Notes: a model not told the origin generated them from the letters alone. 64,000 nt of DNA from an uncultured Lachnospiraceae bacterium (GCA_910577955.1 CAJTNC010000001.1:124001-188000); one strand, 5' to 3'; shown: positions 45,605-54,920, counted from the stretch's first letter. Made by a program: numbers and translations.

Positions 45605-47098
45605 ATGGTTATTAGAATGATGAACACGTCGATACTGCTGTTAACGGCCATATTTTTCCCTATACTTCTCGGGGCGGCAGTCTTACTTGCGCCGGAGTTT
45701 TCCTCGAGAAAGAGCCTCCTTTGCGTGACGGGAGCCGGGCTTTTTCTCACCGGCATTCTGGCATGTTTTACGGTTGGATCCGTTCAAAGCGGCGTCCGGC
45801 TGTTTAGTCTGGGGGACAAGTTAGAGATTTATTTCTGCCCGGATGATCTGGGCCGGATCTTTGCGGTGATCGTAACGATCGTGTGGATTCTGGCGGGACT
45901 TTACTCCTTTGAATACATGAAGCATGAAAAGGAGGAGAAACGTTATTTCGGCTTTTATTTGATGACTTTCGGGGTGCTGTTAGCGCTCAGTTTCGCGGGA
46001 AATATCGTGACCTTTTACCTGTTTTATGAATTGATGACTCTGTTTTCCGTGCCCCTTGTGCTGCACACTAAAACAAAGGAAGCGGTGATGGGCGGCTTGA
46101 AGTATCTGTTTTATTCCCTCTGCGGCGCATACATGGTGCTGATGGGTCTGTTTTTCTTAAACAAATATGCGGCGACTTTTCAGTTTACGGCGGGCGGTTC
46201 TCTGAATGCAGCGTTAGCTGCGGGCAATGAAAAATCGCTGCTTGTCATAGTATTTTTTATGATCCTCGGATTCGGCGTGAAGGCGGGAATGTTTCCGATG
46301 CACGCATGGCTCCCGACGGCTCATCCGGTGGCGCCCGCGCCTGCCAGTGCGGCTCTCTCCGGTCTGATCGTCAAGGCAGGAGTGCTTGGCGTGATCCGCA
46401 CGATATATTTTATATTCGGAGCCTCCTTTATCAGAGGGACATGGGTGCAGACAGTTTGGATATCCCTTGCCCTGATCACGATCTTCATGGGTTCCATGCT
46501 GGCGTACCGGGAAAAAATCATGAAGAAAAGGTTGGCTTATTCTACGGTCAGTCAGGTGTCCTATATTCTTTTCGGTCTTGCCCTGCTTGAGCCTTCGGCC
46601 ATGACGGGAGCCATGCTCCATATGGTATTCCATGGGTTTATCAAAGCGGCGTTGTTTTTGTCCGCCGGAGCTGTCATCTATAAAACCGGGAAAACAAACG
46701 TGGATGAGCTGACGGGAATCGGTAAGGAGATGCCCGTCACGATATGGTGCTATACGTTTGCCTCGTTAGCCCTGATCGGCATTCCTCCGGCAAGCGGCTT
46801 CATCAGTAAATGGTATTTGGCCGAGGGCGCTTTATCTTCCGGCACGGGTATCTTCACATGGCTTGGACCGGCGGTACTGCTGCTGTCTGCGCTTTTGACG
46901 GCAGGGTATCTGCTGCCTGTCACCGTAAAAGGTTTTTTGCCGGGAGCAGACTTTGATTATGAAAACCTGCAGAAGAAGGAACCAAACCTCCGGATGCTTA
47001 TACCGTTACTCATACTGGCGGCGCTTTCGCTGTTGTTAGGTATTTTTCCGAATCCGCTGACAGAATTTATCGGAGGAATTGTAAATACGGTATTGTAG
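45605..47098 (+). CDS. Proton-translocating antiporter subunit 2 (NuoM/MrpD type)
   Basis: 497 aa, ATG 45605. NuoL/M/N superfamily: FYELMTLFSVPLVLHT with the channel glutamate, then VKAGMFPMHAWLPTAHPVA with the lysine and H-WLP-AHPVAP signature. Ends with a hydrophobic helix at LLGIFPNPL. Paralogue of its three neighbours, with only modest identity visible by eye. Confidence 0.85.
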   Translation: MVIRMMNTSILLLTAIFFPILLGAAVLLAPEFSSRKSLLCVTGAGLFLTGILACFTVGSVQSGVRLFSLGDKLEIYFCPDDLGRIFAVIVTIVWILAGLYSFEYMKHEKEEKRYFGFYLMTFGVLLALSFAGNIVTFYLFYELMTLFSVPLVLHTKTKEAVMGGLKYLFYSLCGAYMVLMGLFFLNKYAATFQFTAGGSLNAALAAGNEKSLLVIVFFMILGFGVKAGMFPMHAWLPTAHPVAPAPASAALSGLIVKAGVLGVIRTIYFIFGASFIRGTWVQTVWISLALITIFMGSMLAYREKIMKKRLAYSTVSQVSYILFGLALLEPSAMTGAMLHMVFHGFIKAALFLSAGAVIYKTGKTNVDELTGIGKEMPVTIWCYTFASLALIGIPPASGFISKWYLAEGALSSGTGIFTWLGPAVLLLSALLTAGYLLPVTVKGFLPGADFDYENLQKKEPNLRMLIPLLILAALSLLLGIFPNPLTEFIGGIVNTVL

Positions 47099-47120
47099 AA
47101 ATGATATATGGAGAGCAAAC

Positions 47121-48596
47121 ATGAGTGAATACTGGATTTTGGCGACAATTTTTTTGCCGATCATCGGCGGGGTATTGACGCCTCTTCTCCCTTTTCAAAA
47201 CAGAAAGACAATGATGTGGTATCTGGAAATCATTGTGCTGGCAACCTCCGCTCTTGTATGGAAGCTGCTTTTAAACGGGACGACGGAAGTCTTTCACATT
47301 ATCCACTTTGTGGAAGATCTTTCCATCTCTTTTAAGATCGACGGCATGTCGATGGTTTTTGCAGGGTTAGTGTCTCTTTTGTGGCCGCTTGCGGTGCTGT
47401 ATTCTTTTGAATATATGGAACATGAGGAGCGGGAAAAAATATTTTTTATGTTTTACAGTATTACTTACGGCATCACGTTAGGTATCGCTTTTGCTTCCGA
47501 TCTGTTGTCTATGTATTTCTTTTATGAACTGTTGACGTTGTCCACAGTGCCCCTTGTGCTGCATACCTTAAAGCGGGAGGCGGTTTTGGCGGCAAGGAAA
47601 TATCTGTATTATTCCATCGGCGGCGCTGCTTTCGCCATGATCGGACTGGTCTTCGTGCTGATCTACGGCGTAACTTGCGAATTTCAGATGGGCGGTGTGT
47701 TAAATATGGCGCTGATAGGAGACAAAAAGAATCTGCTGCTGTGGGTGTATCTGTTAGCCTTTATGGGATTTGGCGTGAAGGCCGCCATTTGGCCCTTGAG
47801 TTCATGGCTGCCGGACGCCGGTGTTGCGCCGACGCCGGTGACGGCTCTGCTCCACGCGGTGGCGGTTGTCAAAGCGGGGGTTTTTGCGATGATCCGGCTG
47901 ACTTATTACAGTTTCGGGACATCCTTCCTGCGGGGGACATGGGTACAGAATGTGGTGATGGGCTTTGCCATGTTTACGATCGTTTACGGATGCAGCATGG
48001 CCTTAAAGGAGACGCACATCAAGAGGCGGCTCGCTTGGTCCACGGTCAGCAATCTGTCTTATGTGATCTTTGGGATTTCCATCATGACGCCTCTTGGACT
48101 TGCAGGAGCGCTGTGTCATCTGGTCTTTCATGCGGTGATGAAGATTAACGCGTTTTTTTGCGCCGGAGCGTTTATGCAGAGGACGGGAAAGAGTCATATC
48201 TATGAGATGGACGGCATGGGCAGAAAGATGCCTGTGGTGTTTGGCTGTTTTACCGTGTCTGCTCTGGGGCTGATGGGCGTACCCGGGCTTGCCGGTTTTA
48301 TCAGTAAATGGAATCTGGCGGGCGCGGCGGTGGAGAGCATGAATGTGCAGGCTTATTTCGGCATTGCCTGCCTTTTGATCTCCGCGCTTTTGACGGCATT
48401 ATATATGATGAATGCGGTGATCAGAGCTTTTTTGCCTAAGAGAGATTTCGATTACGGTAAGCTTTCGGGAGTGTCGGATCCCGGGTGGAAAATGTGCCTG
48501 CCTCTTTTAGTATTTTCGGCGAGCATTTTGATGCTCGGCATCTTCTCGGGGCCTTTGGTGCGGTTTTTCAGAGATATTGCCGACGGGATGTATTAG
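47121..48596 (+). CDS. Proton-translocating antiporter subunit 3
   Basis: 491 aa, ATG 47121. Same superfamily: FYELLTLSTVPLVLHTLKRE, then VKAAIWPLSSWLPDAGVAPTP. The H of the usual HAWLP signature is replaced by S (SSWLP), a visible departure from its neighbours. Most similar by eye to the preceding subunit, suggesting tandem duplication. Confidence 0.85.
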   Translation: MSEYWILATIFLPIIGGVLTPLLPFQNRKTMMWYLEIIVLATSALVWKLLLNGTTEVFHIIHFVEDLSISFKIDGMSMVFAGLVSLLWPLAVLYSFEYMEHEEREKIFFMFYSITYGITLGIAFASDLLSMYFFYELLTLSTVPLVLHTLKREAVLAARKYLYYSIGGAAFAMIGLVFVLIYGVTCEFQMGGVLNMALIGDKKNLLLWVYLLAFMGFGVKAAIWPLSSWLPDAGVAPTPVTALLHAVAVVKAGVFAMIRLTYYSFGTSFLRGTWVQNVVMGFAMFTIVYGCSMALKETHIKRRLAWSTVSNLSYVIFGISIMTPLGLAGALCHLVFHAVMKINAFFCAGAFMQRTGKSHIYEMDGMGRKMPVVFGCFTVSALGLMGVPGLAGFISKWNLAGAAVESMNVQAYFGIACLLISALLTALYMMNAVIRAFLPKRDFDYGKLSGVSDPGWKMCLPLLVFSASILMLGIFSGPLVRFFRDIADGMY

Positions 48597-48616
48597 GCGG
48601 AATAAGGAGAAAATTC

Positions 48617-50779
48617 ATGACGGGTTTGATAGATAGTCTTATCTTTTTACCGGTGGCCGGAGCGGCGGCATCTTATTTGACGGGCAGAAAAAACAAAAAA
48701 TATAGAGATTACCTTGTAAGCGGCATAGCGATTTTGGAGTTTGTGCTGGCGGTTATGCTGTTGCTGCAGTATCTCATCGGCGGTCAGAGAGAAAATATGA
48801 CAGAGATGTCAGAAATCTGCGGCATGGGGCTTTCCTTTACGGTGGATGGCTTTCGGGCGGTCTATGTGTGTATTGCGGCTTTCATGTGGATGGGGACTTC
48901 CTTGTTTTCCATAGAGTATTTCAGGCATTACCGGAACAGAAACCGGTATTATCTGTTTCAGCTGATCACCCTCGGCGCGACGGAAGCGATTTTTTTGTCG
49001 GCGGATCTGTATACGACGTTCGTATTTTTTGAAGTGATGTCTCTTGCCTCCTATGTCTGGGTGGCTCAGGACGAGAGGAGGGAATCGCTGCGGGCGGCGG
49101 CAACCTATCTGGCGGTGGCAGTGATCGGCGGGTTAGTGATGCTGTTTGGACTGTTTCTTTTGTACTATCAGGCGGGTACCCTTAGGATCGATGAACTGTA
49201 TGGGGCCTGTCAGGGGAAAAATGTATATGCGGCAGCTCTGTGCATGTTGTTCGGTTTTGGGGCGAAGGCCGGTGTGTTTCCGCTTCATATTTGGCTTCCC
49301 AAAGCGCATCCTGTGGCACCGGCGCCTGCCAGCGCTCTTTTGTCCGGCATTTTGACGAAAACCGGTATATTCGGGGTGCTTGTGATATGCTGTAAGATTT
49401 TCCTGCATGACGGAGTGTGGGGGACGTTTATTTTGATGCTCGGCGTGCTGACGATGACGCTCGGCGCGCTGCTCGCGCTGTTTTCCATAGATTTTAAGCG
49501 GACACTTGCCTGTTCTTCGGTGTCCCAGATCGGGTTTATTCTTGTGGGAATCGGCATGCAGGGTCTGTTGGGGGAGGAGAATGCACTGGCGGTGCGTGGA
49601 AGCTTTCTCCACATGGTAAATCATTCTCTGTTTAAGTTAGTGTTGTTTATGGCGGCCGGCGTCATCTATATGAATCTGCACAAGCTGGACTTAAATGAGA
49701 TCAGGGGATTTGGGCGCAAAAAACCGATGCTCGCCTTTATTTATCTGATGGGAGCGCTGGGAATCGGCGGGATGCCCTTGTTCAGTGGTTATATCAGCAA
49801 GACACTGCTGCACGAGAGCATTGTGGAATATGCGGAAGTGTTGACGGAAAACCCCGGAGCGGCCATATTTTTTACCGCAGGAGGAATGAAAGCGGTAGAG
49901 TGGGCGTTTTTGATCAGCGGCGGTCTGACGGTGGCTTACATGACGAAATTGTTTGCGGCTGTTTTTGTGGAAAAAAACGCGGATGCGGCGCTGCAGGAAA
50001 AATACGACGGACAGAAACGATATATGAGTCCCTTGAGCGCCGGTGCGCTGCTCGGGGCAAGTCTGTTATTTCCGGTTATGGGTATGCTTTCCGGAGGAAC
50101 GATGAACAAACTTGCGGATCTGGGGCAGGGGTTTATGGGGCTTGCGGGAGCCGGGGAAAGAGTTTCTTATTTCAGTTTCGGCAATCTGAAAGGGGGCCTG
50201 ACATCCATTGTCATCGGCGGGCTGCTTTATTTTACGGTGGGACGGGGCTGGATGTTGAAAGAGACGAAGGAAAAAGAGGGGAGCGTGTACGTGGACAGAT
50301 GGCCGAAGTTTTTGGATTTGGAAGAGTATCTGTATCGGCCTCTCCTGCTTGTTGCACTGCCGGCTGTCTGCGGCGGTATCTGCAGGATTTTGGACGGGAT
50401 GATCGATACGTCCGCAAAATTCCTGATAAAGGCGGGAGGCGTCGCCGCAGGGCTGCTTGACACGCTTGTGGATGCCGTTGTGGTGATCCTCCGGAAAACG
50501 ATCTATCGGGATTACTCAAAGATGGGCGAGCTGAAAGAGGGAAACGGGGTTACCTATGTTCTGGGAAGCGCAGCGAATATTTTGTGCAGGATCATGAACC
50601 GGAGTTTTTGGCGGAAGCATCCGAAAGATACAGATTACAGGCATAAACTGGCAATGGAATACTGGAGGATCAGGGAGACCGGCTATCTGATTACAAGAAG
50701 CTTGTCCTACGGGCTGATCTTATTCTCTATCGGACTTTGCGCGACGTTAATTTATCTGCTGATCGGGGCGGTGAGATAG
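48617..50779 (+). CDS. Large proton-translocating subunit with C-terminal extension (MrpA/HyfB type)
   Basis: 720 aa from ATG 48617 with AAGGAG. A NuoL-like core (FFEVMSLASYVWVAQDE, FGAKAGVFPLHIWLPKAHPV) is followed from about residue 540 by an extension with amphipathic regions and a last helix GLILFSIGLCATLIYLL. Length lies between NuoM-type and MrpA-type proteins. Together with the separate DUF4040 and MrpB-like genes it may replace MrpA. Last gene of the operon. Confidence 0.85.
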   Translation: MTGLIDSLIFLPVAGAAASYLTGRKNKKYRDYLVSGIAILEFVLAVMLLLQYLIGGQRENMTEMSEICGMGLSFTVDGFRAVYVCIAAFMWMGTSLFSIEYFRHYRNRNRYYLFQLITLGATEAIFLSADLYTTFVFFEVMSLASYVWVAQDERRESLRAAATYLAVAVIGGLVMLFGLFLLYYQAGTLRIDELYGACQGKNVYAAALCMLFGFGAKAGVFPLHIWLPKAHPVAPAPASALLSGILTKTGIFGVLVICCKIFLHDGVWGTFILMLGVLTMTLGALLALFSIDFKRTLACSSVSQIGFILVGIGMQGLLGEENALAVRGSFLHMVNHSLFKLVLFMAAGVIYMNLHKLDLNEIRGFGRKKPMLAFIYLMGALGIGGMPLFSGYISKTLLHESIVEYAEVLTENPGAAIFFTAGGMKAVEWAFLISGGLTVAYMTKLFAAVFVEKNADAALQEKYDGQKRYMSPLSAGALLGASLLFPVMGMLSGGTMNKLADLGQGFMGLAGAGERVSYFSFGNLKGGLTSIVIGGLLYFTVGRGWMLKETKEKEGSVYVDRWPKFLDLEEYLYRPLLLVALPAVCGGICRILDGMIDTSAKFLIKAGGVAAGLLDTLVDAVVVILRKTIYRDYSKMGELKEGNGVTYVLGSAANILCRIMNRSFWRKHPKDTDYRHKLAMEYWRIRETGYLITRSLSYGLILFSIGLCATLIYLLIGAVR

Positions 50780-50780
50780 A

Positions 50781-50809
50781 TTGACGAACAAAGAGATAAA
50801 GGATATACT
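50781..50809 (+). promoter_or_regulatory. Promoter of lipid kinase gene
   Basis: TTGACG (50781-50786), 17-bp spacer, TATACT (50804-50809), 26 bp before the ATG. Near-consensus sigma-A promoter. Confidence 0.65.
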
Positions 50810-50834
50810 ATAACAGAATTCGGGAGGTGGAGAG

Positions 50835-51716
50835 ATGAAAAAACTTCTGCTTATTTATAACCCTGTGTCCGGTATGACAAAAACCAGAATCAGCTTACAG
50901 AAAGCGGTGGAATTTTATGACAGCCACGATTATCTTGTGACGGTTTGTCTTGTAAATCGTCTGGAAGATTGTGCAAATAGTATAGATTTCAAATCATATG
51001 ATCTGATTGTGTGCAGCGGCGGCGACGGAACGTTAAATATAACCGCTTCCTTTTTCATAGGGAAGAATCTGCCGGCGGAGATCGCCTATATTCCATCGGG
51101 TTCCACAAATGATTTTGCCTACAGCCTCGGCCTTTCGGGGGATGAAGACACGCGTTTGCGGAATACGGTGGAAGGCACACCGAAAAAGATAGATCTGGGG
51201 CGGTTTAACACATCCAGATATTTTCTGTATGCGGCGGCTTTCGGGCTTTTTACGAAAGTATCCTACACGACGCCGCAGAGGGCAAAAAATCTGCTGGGGC
51301 ATGCTGCTTATATTTTGGAGGGAATCAAAAGTATTACGGATTTAAAGAAATATCATATGACAGCGGAACTGGACGAAGAGGTGATGGAGGACGATTTTAT
51401 TCTCGGCATGGTCACAAATTCCCTGTCCATCGGCGGCTTTAAAAATATCCTGCCTTCGGATACCGCGCTGGACGACGGGCTGTTTGAGATCGTGCTTGTC
51501 AAAATGCCGAAAACTCTCGCTGCGTTAAATGAGATCGGAATTTCCCTGTTGGCGGAGAAACCGGAGAATAACCAGCATATTATTTACAGAAAAACATCAA
51601 AAATAATAATACGTTCCGAGGAAAAGATCGCATGGACATTAGACGGAGAGTTCGGCGGTGAGGAAAATGTGGTGCGGATTGAAAACAGAAGAAAACTTTT
51701 GTCCATCATCTGTTAA
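50835..51716 (+). CDS. YegS/DgkB-type lipid kinase
   Basis: 293 aa of the diacylglycerol kinase catalytic family. N-terminal LIYNPVSGM, phosphate-binding SGGDGTLN (GGDGT residues 62-66) and PSGSTNDFAYSLG are diagnostic. Such enzymes phosphorylate diacylglycerol or undecaprenol-related lipids at the membrane. Its own promoter lies directly upstream. Convergent with the L,D-transpeptidase gene, with a 1-bp gap between stops. Confidence 0.9.
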   Translation: MKKLLLIYNPVSGMTKTRISLQKAVEFYDSHDYLVTVCLVNRLEDCANSIDFKSYDLIVCSGGDGTLNITASFFIGKNLPAEIAYIPSGSTNDFAYSLGLSGDEDTRLRNTVEGTPKKIDLGRFNTSRYFLYAAAFGLFTKVSYTTPQRAKNLLGHAAYILEGIKSITDLKKYHMTAELDEEVMEDDFILGMVTNSLSIGGFKNILPSDTALDDGLFEIVLVKMPKTLAALNEIGISLLAEKPENNQHIIYRKTSKIIIRSEEKIAWTLDGEFGGEENVVRIENRRKLLSIIC

Positions 51717-51717
51717 A

Positions 51718-53328
51718 TCATTCCTGCGACGCCTGCCCGTCAGCGGGTATATCATTGGACGAAACATCATTGGATGAAACGTCGGCGGCGAAAGTATTAT
51801 CGTCGACGCTTTCATCAGGAGCATTGTCATCGGAAGGATCAGTATCGGAATGATCTTCTGATGCAGGTTTTTGTTCCGTTCCCTCCAAGTGATAACACAA
51901 AACAGGAACCCCTTTCTCAATATTTTCAAAAATCGTTTTCGCCACGGCGGGAGGAAGATTGATGCAGCCGTGGGAGCCGTTCGTCTGGTAGATACGGCCG
52001 CCGAAAGAAGAACGCCATGTACTGTCATGCATCCCGATATTTGCGTTAAAAGGCATCCAGTAGGAGACAGGAGTCCTGTAATTTTGGCCTTTCAGCGTGG
52101 CGTTGCGTTCTGTATAGGTAATGGCGTAAGCGCCCGCCGGAGTTGCGTTGCCCTTAGCCGGATTTCCCGATACAAAGTCGGACTCGATCAATAATTCCCC
52201 GTCTTTATAGTAGAATAAGTGCTGTGCTGTGAGATTGATCTCCACATAGGTATCGCCGTAATCGGTCTCACCGTGGCTGGCGGCGCGCAGCAGATAAACA
52301 GGCTCTTTGGAAACGCTTTTTCCGTCGCGGATGACGTTTAGAAGTTCTTCAAGTTCTGCCGCCTTATCGATATGCCAGCCGTAAAAGCCGCCTTTTACAG
52401 TCACTGTCTCCCCGTAGGAAGTTTCCAGTGTTTTGGACATATAGGCGGTATTGTATTTTTTGGCGAGTTCTTTTATAAATTCTGTAGCGGCCTCTTCGTC
52501 GATGGTCAGTTTACCGCTTTTGTTTAAAGAGATCCATTCCGCAATAGTGTCGCTCTCCAGAACCTCGGTTTGATCACCAAACAGATAAGTGACACTCATG
52601 TCAGAATATGGCTGCAGAAGGGCAAACTGCTCGGCTAAATCAGCGTTATCGGCAAGGATGTTTGGAGATCTGTAAACGCCGGCCTCCCGAAGAGAAAGAA
52701 TATCTTCCATGTGATCCACCGCGGTTCTTGCGGCCTCAAAAAAGTCGTCGGTGAGAAGTTCGCTTCCGGGAAGTTCGGGAACGATTTTATAGCCGCCCTC
52801 TTTCTCATAGGTAATATAGGCGTCCTGAGGAGGGATCCAGTTCTTTTTATCCATGCAGGATAACGCATTTGCTGCAGAAAGAAATTTTTCCTCATCGTGG
52901 GAGATTTCCAGAGAGTATTCTTTAGGCTGAAAAATCTGAAAAGGCCAAGTGAGGATATTCTGATTTTGGAGAATATCCTGCAGGGTACTCTCATTTCTGA
53001 CGTAAAGCCCAATCTCGCTGCCGAAGATCTGCTCGGATTTTTCACCGTCCTCTTTTATTGTCAATATGTAGGCGGCAGCTTCCGCATTTAACAGATCCTG
53101 AACCTGCGGAGGCGTCAGACCTGACACATTGATGCCGTTGACGATCGTGGAGGGGAAGAACACATTCCTGTAATGAAGCCCGACCAGAAAATAGACGAGA
53201 AGTAAAGCGCCGATTACGGCGCCAAACATAAGGTATAGGCGGAAGCCGGCAGGAATCTTTTTCTGCTTTTCCTGTTCTGTAGTTTTTGGAATATCCTGTG
53301 CGGTGTTTGTCTGTCTTATATCCGGCAT
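51718..53328 (-). CDS. YkuD-family L,D-transpeptidase with membrane anchor
   Basis: 536 aa. Cytoplasmic N terminus, one transmembrane helix (about residues 28-50), a substrate-recognition/peptidoglycan-binding-like region (60-350) with duplicated YkuD-associated units, then the YkuD domain with IGMHD and SHGCINLP (catalytic Cys). The C-terminal tail is acidic and repetitive (S-S-N-D-V/I twice). It forms 3-3 cross-links or attaches proteins in the cell wall. Confidence 0.88.
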   Translation of the reverse strand: MPDIRQTNTAQDIPKTTEQEKQKKIPAGFRLYLMFGAVIGALLLVYFLVGLHYRNVFFPSTIVNGINVSGLTPPQVQDLLNAEAAAYILTIKEDGEKSEQIFGSEIGLYVRNESTLQDILQNQNILTWPFQIFQPKEYSLEISHDEEKFLSAANALSCMDKKNWIPPQDAYITYEKEGGYKIVPELPGSELLTDDFFEAARTAVDHMEDILSLREAGVYRSPNILADNADLAEQFALLQPYSDMSVTYLFGDQTEVLESDTIAEWISLNKSGKLTIDEEAATEFIKELAKKYNTAYMSKTLETSYGETVTVKGGFYGWHIDKAAELEELLNVIRDGKSVSKEPVYLLRAASHGETDYGDTYVEINLTAQHLFYYKDGELLIESDFVSGNPAKGNATPAGAYAITYTERNATLKGQNYRTPVSYWMPFNANIGMHDSTWRSSFGGRIYQTNGSHGCINLPPAVAKTIFENIEKGVPVLCYHLEGTEQKPASEDHSDTDPSDDNAPDESVDDNTFAADVSSNDVSSNDIPADGQASQE

Positions 53329-53351
53329 CGGTAAAACGGTTCCTCTCTAAA

Positions 53352-53364
53352 ATCAAACTAATTT
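53352..53364 (+). repeat. Left copy of 13-bp direct repeat
   Basis: ATCAAACTAATTT occurs here and again at 53550-53562, bracketing the palindromic element at 53400-53537. Could be a target-site duplication, although it does not touch the terminal inverted repeats. Confidence 0.5.
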
Positions 53365-53399
53365 TGGCAATTGTGAAACTTTGTTTTCTCGAGTATTTC

Positions 53400-53537
53400 T
53401 TGTATAAAATTTACCTATCCATAAGCAGGCGCTGTGAGACCGCCGGCACTTAGGCACCGTATTTTGGTGCCTTATGTGTCCGCTGCGGTCGAGCCGCAGT
53501 GAAAACGTGCCTGCGTTGGATTGTAAATTTTATACAA
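53400..53537. repeat. Multi-branched palindromic element with 15-bp perfect terminal inverted repeats
   Basis: TTGTATAAAATTTAC (53400-53414) and its exact reverse complement (53523-53537) bound a 138-bp element. Inside, ATCCA..GCAGGC pairs with GCCTGC..TGGAT, extending the stem. Two internal hairpins follow: CAC-TT-AGGCACC with GGTGCCT-TA-GTG, and CTGCGG-TCGAG-CCGCAG. It lies upstream of the L,D-transpeptidase and downstream of rubredoxin, both minus strand. It may be a nonautonomous mobile element (MITE-like) or a structured leader RNA of the transpeptidase gene. No open reading frame inside. Confidence 0.7.
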
Positions 53538-53549
53538 CAAAACAACGAG

Positions 53550-53562
53550 ATCAAACTAATTT
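53550..53562 (+). repeat. Right copy of 13-bp direct repeat
   Basis: Second copy of ATCAAACTAATTT, 12 bp outside the right terminal inverted repeat; the left copy is 35 bp outside its end. Confidence 0.5.
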
Positions 53563-53577
53563 ATTATTACAGAAAAT

Positions 53578-53603
53578 GACAGCAGGAAGTAAATCCTGCT
53601 GTC
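53578..53603 (-). terminator. Intrinsic terminator of rubredoxin
   Basis: GACAGCAGGA and TCCTGCTGTC form a perfect 10-bp stem (53578-53587, 53594-53603) with a 6-base loop; on the minus strand ATTTTCT follows. It lies 23 bp after the rubredoxin stop. Confidence 0.7.
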
Positions 53604-53626
53604 AGACAATTTTGTTGATAACTTTT

Positions 53627-53797
53627 TTACGGAGTCTCTACGACTTTCTTAAACATGGATTTGTCAATACCGCAGATGGGGCATACCCAGTCGTCCGGCA
53701 GATCCGTAAAAGCTGTTCCGGGAGCAATACCATGTTCAGGATCTCCCTTTGCAGGATCGTAGTTGTAACCGCAGGGATTGCAAAAATACTTGTCCAT
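53627..53797 (-). CDS. Rubredoxin
   Basis: 56-aa iron-sulfur electron carrier. Both CxxC pairs that hold the single iron are present: C6-N-P-C9-G-Y and CPICG near residue 40, with the conserved Y-N-Y-DP, the acidic DLPDDWVCP and a typical length. Starts at ATG 53797 behind GGAGA. It supplies electrons to rubrerythrin, whose gene lies just upstream in the same direction. Confidence 0.95.
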   Translation of the reverse strand: MDKYFCNPCGYNYDPAKGDPEHGIAPGTAFTDLPDDWVCPICGIDKSMFKKVVETP

Positions 53798-53881
53798 AAT
53801 AGAATCTCCTTTTCTTTTGTATTAACTATATGAAACGTCCCTTAAAGTATATTCTTTTCCGGCAAAATTTGCAAGGACAGA

Positions 53882-54421
53882 TTAGCCGAAGTATCTCTTG
53901 AGAAGTCCTTCGAATGCCTTGCCGTGTCTAGCCTCGTCACGAGCCATCTCATGAACGGTGTCATGGATTGCATCAAGGTTAGCAGCTTTTGCTCTCTTTG
54001 CAAGATCAAACTTGCCGGCGGTAGCGCCGTTTTCAGCTTCCACTCTCATCTCGAGGTTCTTCTTTGTGGAATCTGTCACAACTTCGCCTAACAGCTCTGC
54101 GAATTTAGCAGCATGTTCAGCCTCTTCGTAAGCAGCCTTTTCCCAGTAGAGACCGATTTCCGGATAACCTTCTCTGTGAGCAACTCTTGCCATAGCGAGA
54201 TACATACCGACTTCGCAGCATTCGCCGTTAAAGTTTGCTCTCAAATCTTCCAGAATGTCCTCGGAAACCCCTTTAGCTACGCCCACTACATGCTCTGCTG
54301 CCCAAGACATTTCGCCGCTCTGAGCTGTGAACTTTTCAGCGGGAGCATTACACTGAGGGCACTTCTCGGGAGCCTGATCTCCTTCGTGAACATAACCGCA
54401 TACCTGACATACAAATTTCAT
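53882..54421 (-). CDS. rbr: Reverse rubrerythrin (peroxide reductase)
   Basis: 179 aa with the rubredoxin-like CxxC knuckles first (CQVCGY, CPQCNAP) and the ferritin-like di-iron domain after, the opposite order of classical rubrerythrin. The di-iron ligands are in NFNGECCEVGMYLAMAR, YEEAEHAAKF, NGATAGK and DEARHGKAFEGLL. It reduces hydrogen peroxide in anaerobes. GGAGAT ribosome site. Downstream of perR and upstream of rubredoxin, matching known PerR-controlled units. Confidence 0.92.
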   Translation of the reverse strand: MKFVCQVCGYVHEGDQAPEKCPQCNAPAEKFTAQSGEMSWAAEHVVGVAKGVSEDILEDLRANFNGECCEVGMYLAMARVAHREGYPEIGLYWEKAAYEEAEHAAKFAELLGEVVTDSTKKNLEMRVEAENGATAGKFDLAKRAKAANLDAIHDTVHEMARDEARHGKAFEGLLKRYFG

Positions 54422-54490
54422 AACTTCAATCTCCTTTTTCTTGTTATATTTTTATGCTTTTATTTAAACCGGAAAATAGCCGGCTTTAAA

Positions 54491-54886
54491 TCATTTGGTG
54501 GCTTCTTTCTTGCAGCAGTTCCCGCACACGCCGTAAAAATAGGTGATGTGTCCGGCAATCTGTCCGTCAAAGTTGACGCCGGCAATATCCTTTATAGTTT
54601 CGATGTTGTCCATCTGCAGATCGATCACACTTCCGCATTCACTGCAGATAAAATGATAATGGGGAAAAGTCTTGGCGTCAAAATGATCCACGCCGTCTCC
54701 CACATTCAGCTTCTGGATCTCACCGATGTCCGTCAAAAGCTGAAGATTGCGGTAGACGGTGCCGAGACTGATGTTGGGAAAGGCTTCCCGGACATCCATA
54801 TAGATCATGTCCGCCGTGGGGTGATCTTCTCTATTTATAAGATTTTCTTTAATAAATTCCCGCTGTCTGCTGTACTTCAGTGCCAT
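54491..54886 (-). CDS. perR: PerR-type peroxide-sensing Fur-family repressor
   Basis: 131 aa. Winged helix with HPTADMIYMDV and LGTVYRNL. The regulatory metal ligands H22, D70, H76, H78 and D89 align with H37, D85, H91, H93 and D104 of Bacillus PerR with a constant offset of 15. The aspartate at D89 is the PerR rather than Fur choice. The zinc site uses CSEC (C81, C84) and CGNC. A Fur-type operator overlaps its own promoter, so it probably represses itself and the rubrerythrin/rubredoxin genes. Confidence 0.9.
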   Translation of the reverse strand: MALKYSRQREFIKENLINREDHPTADMIYMDVREAFPNISLGTVYRNLQLLTDIGEIQKLNVGDGVDHFDAKTFPHYHFICSECGSVIDLQMDNIETIKDIAGVNFDGQIAGHITYFYGVCGNCCKKEATK

Positions 54887-54897
54887 GATATCTCCTC

Positions 54898-54920
54898 AAA
54901 ATAGGAATGATTACTATTTT
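54898..54920. promoter_or_regulatory. PerR-type operator
   Basis: An 11-1-11 inverted repeat, AAAATAGGAAT-G-ATTACTATTTT, matches itself at 10 of 11 positions and contains the 7-1-7 form of Fur-family boxes. It lies just downstream of the perR -10, where a bound repressor would block transcription. Confidence 0.75.
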
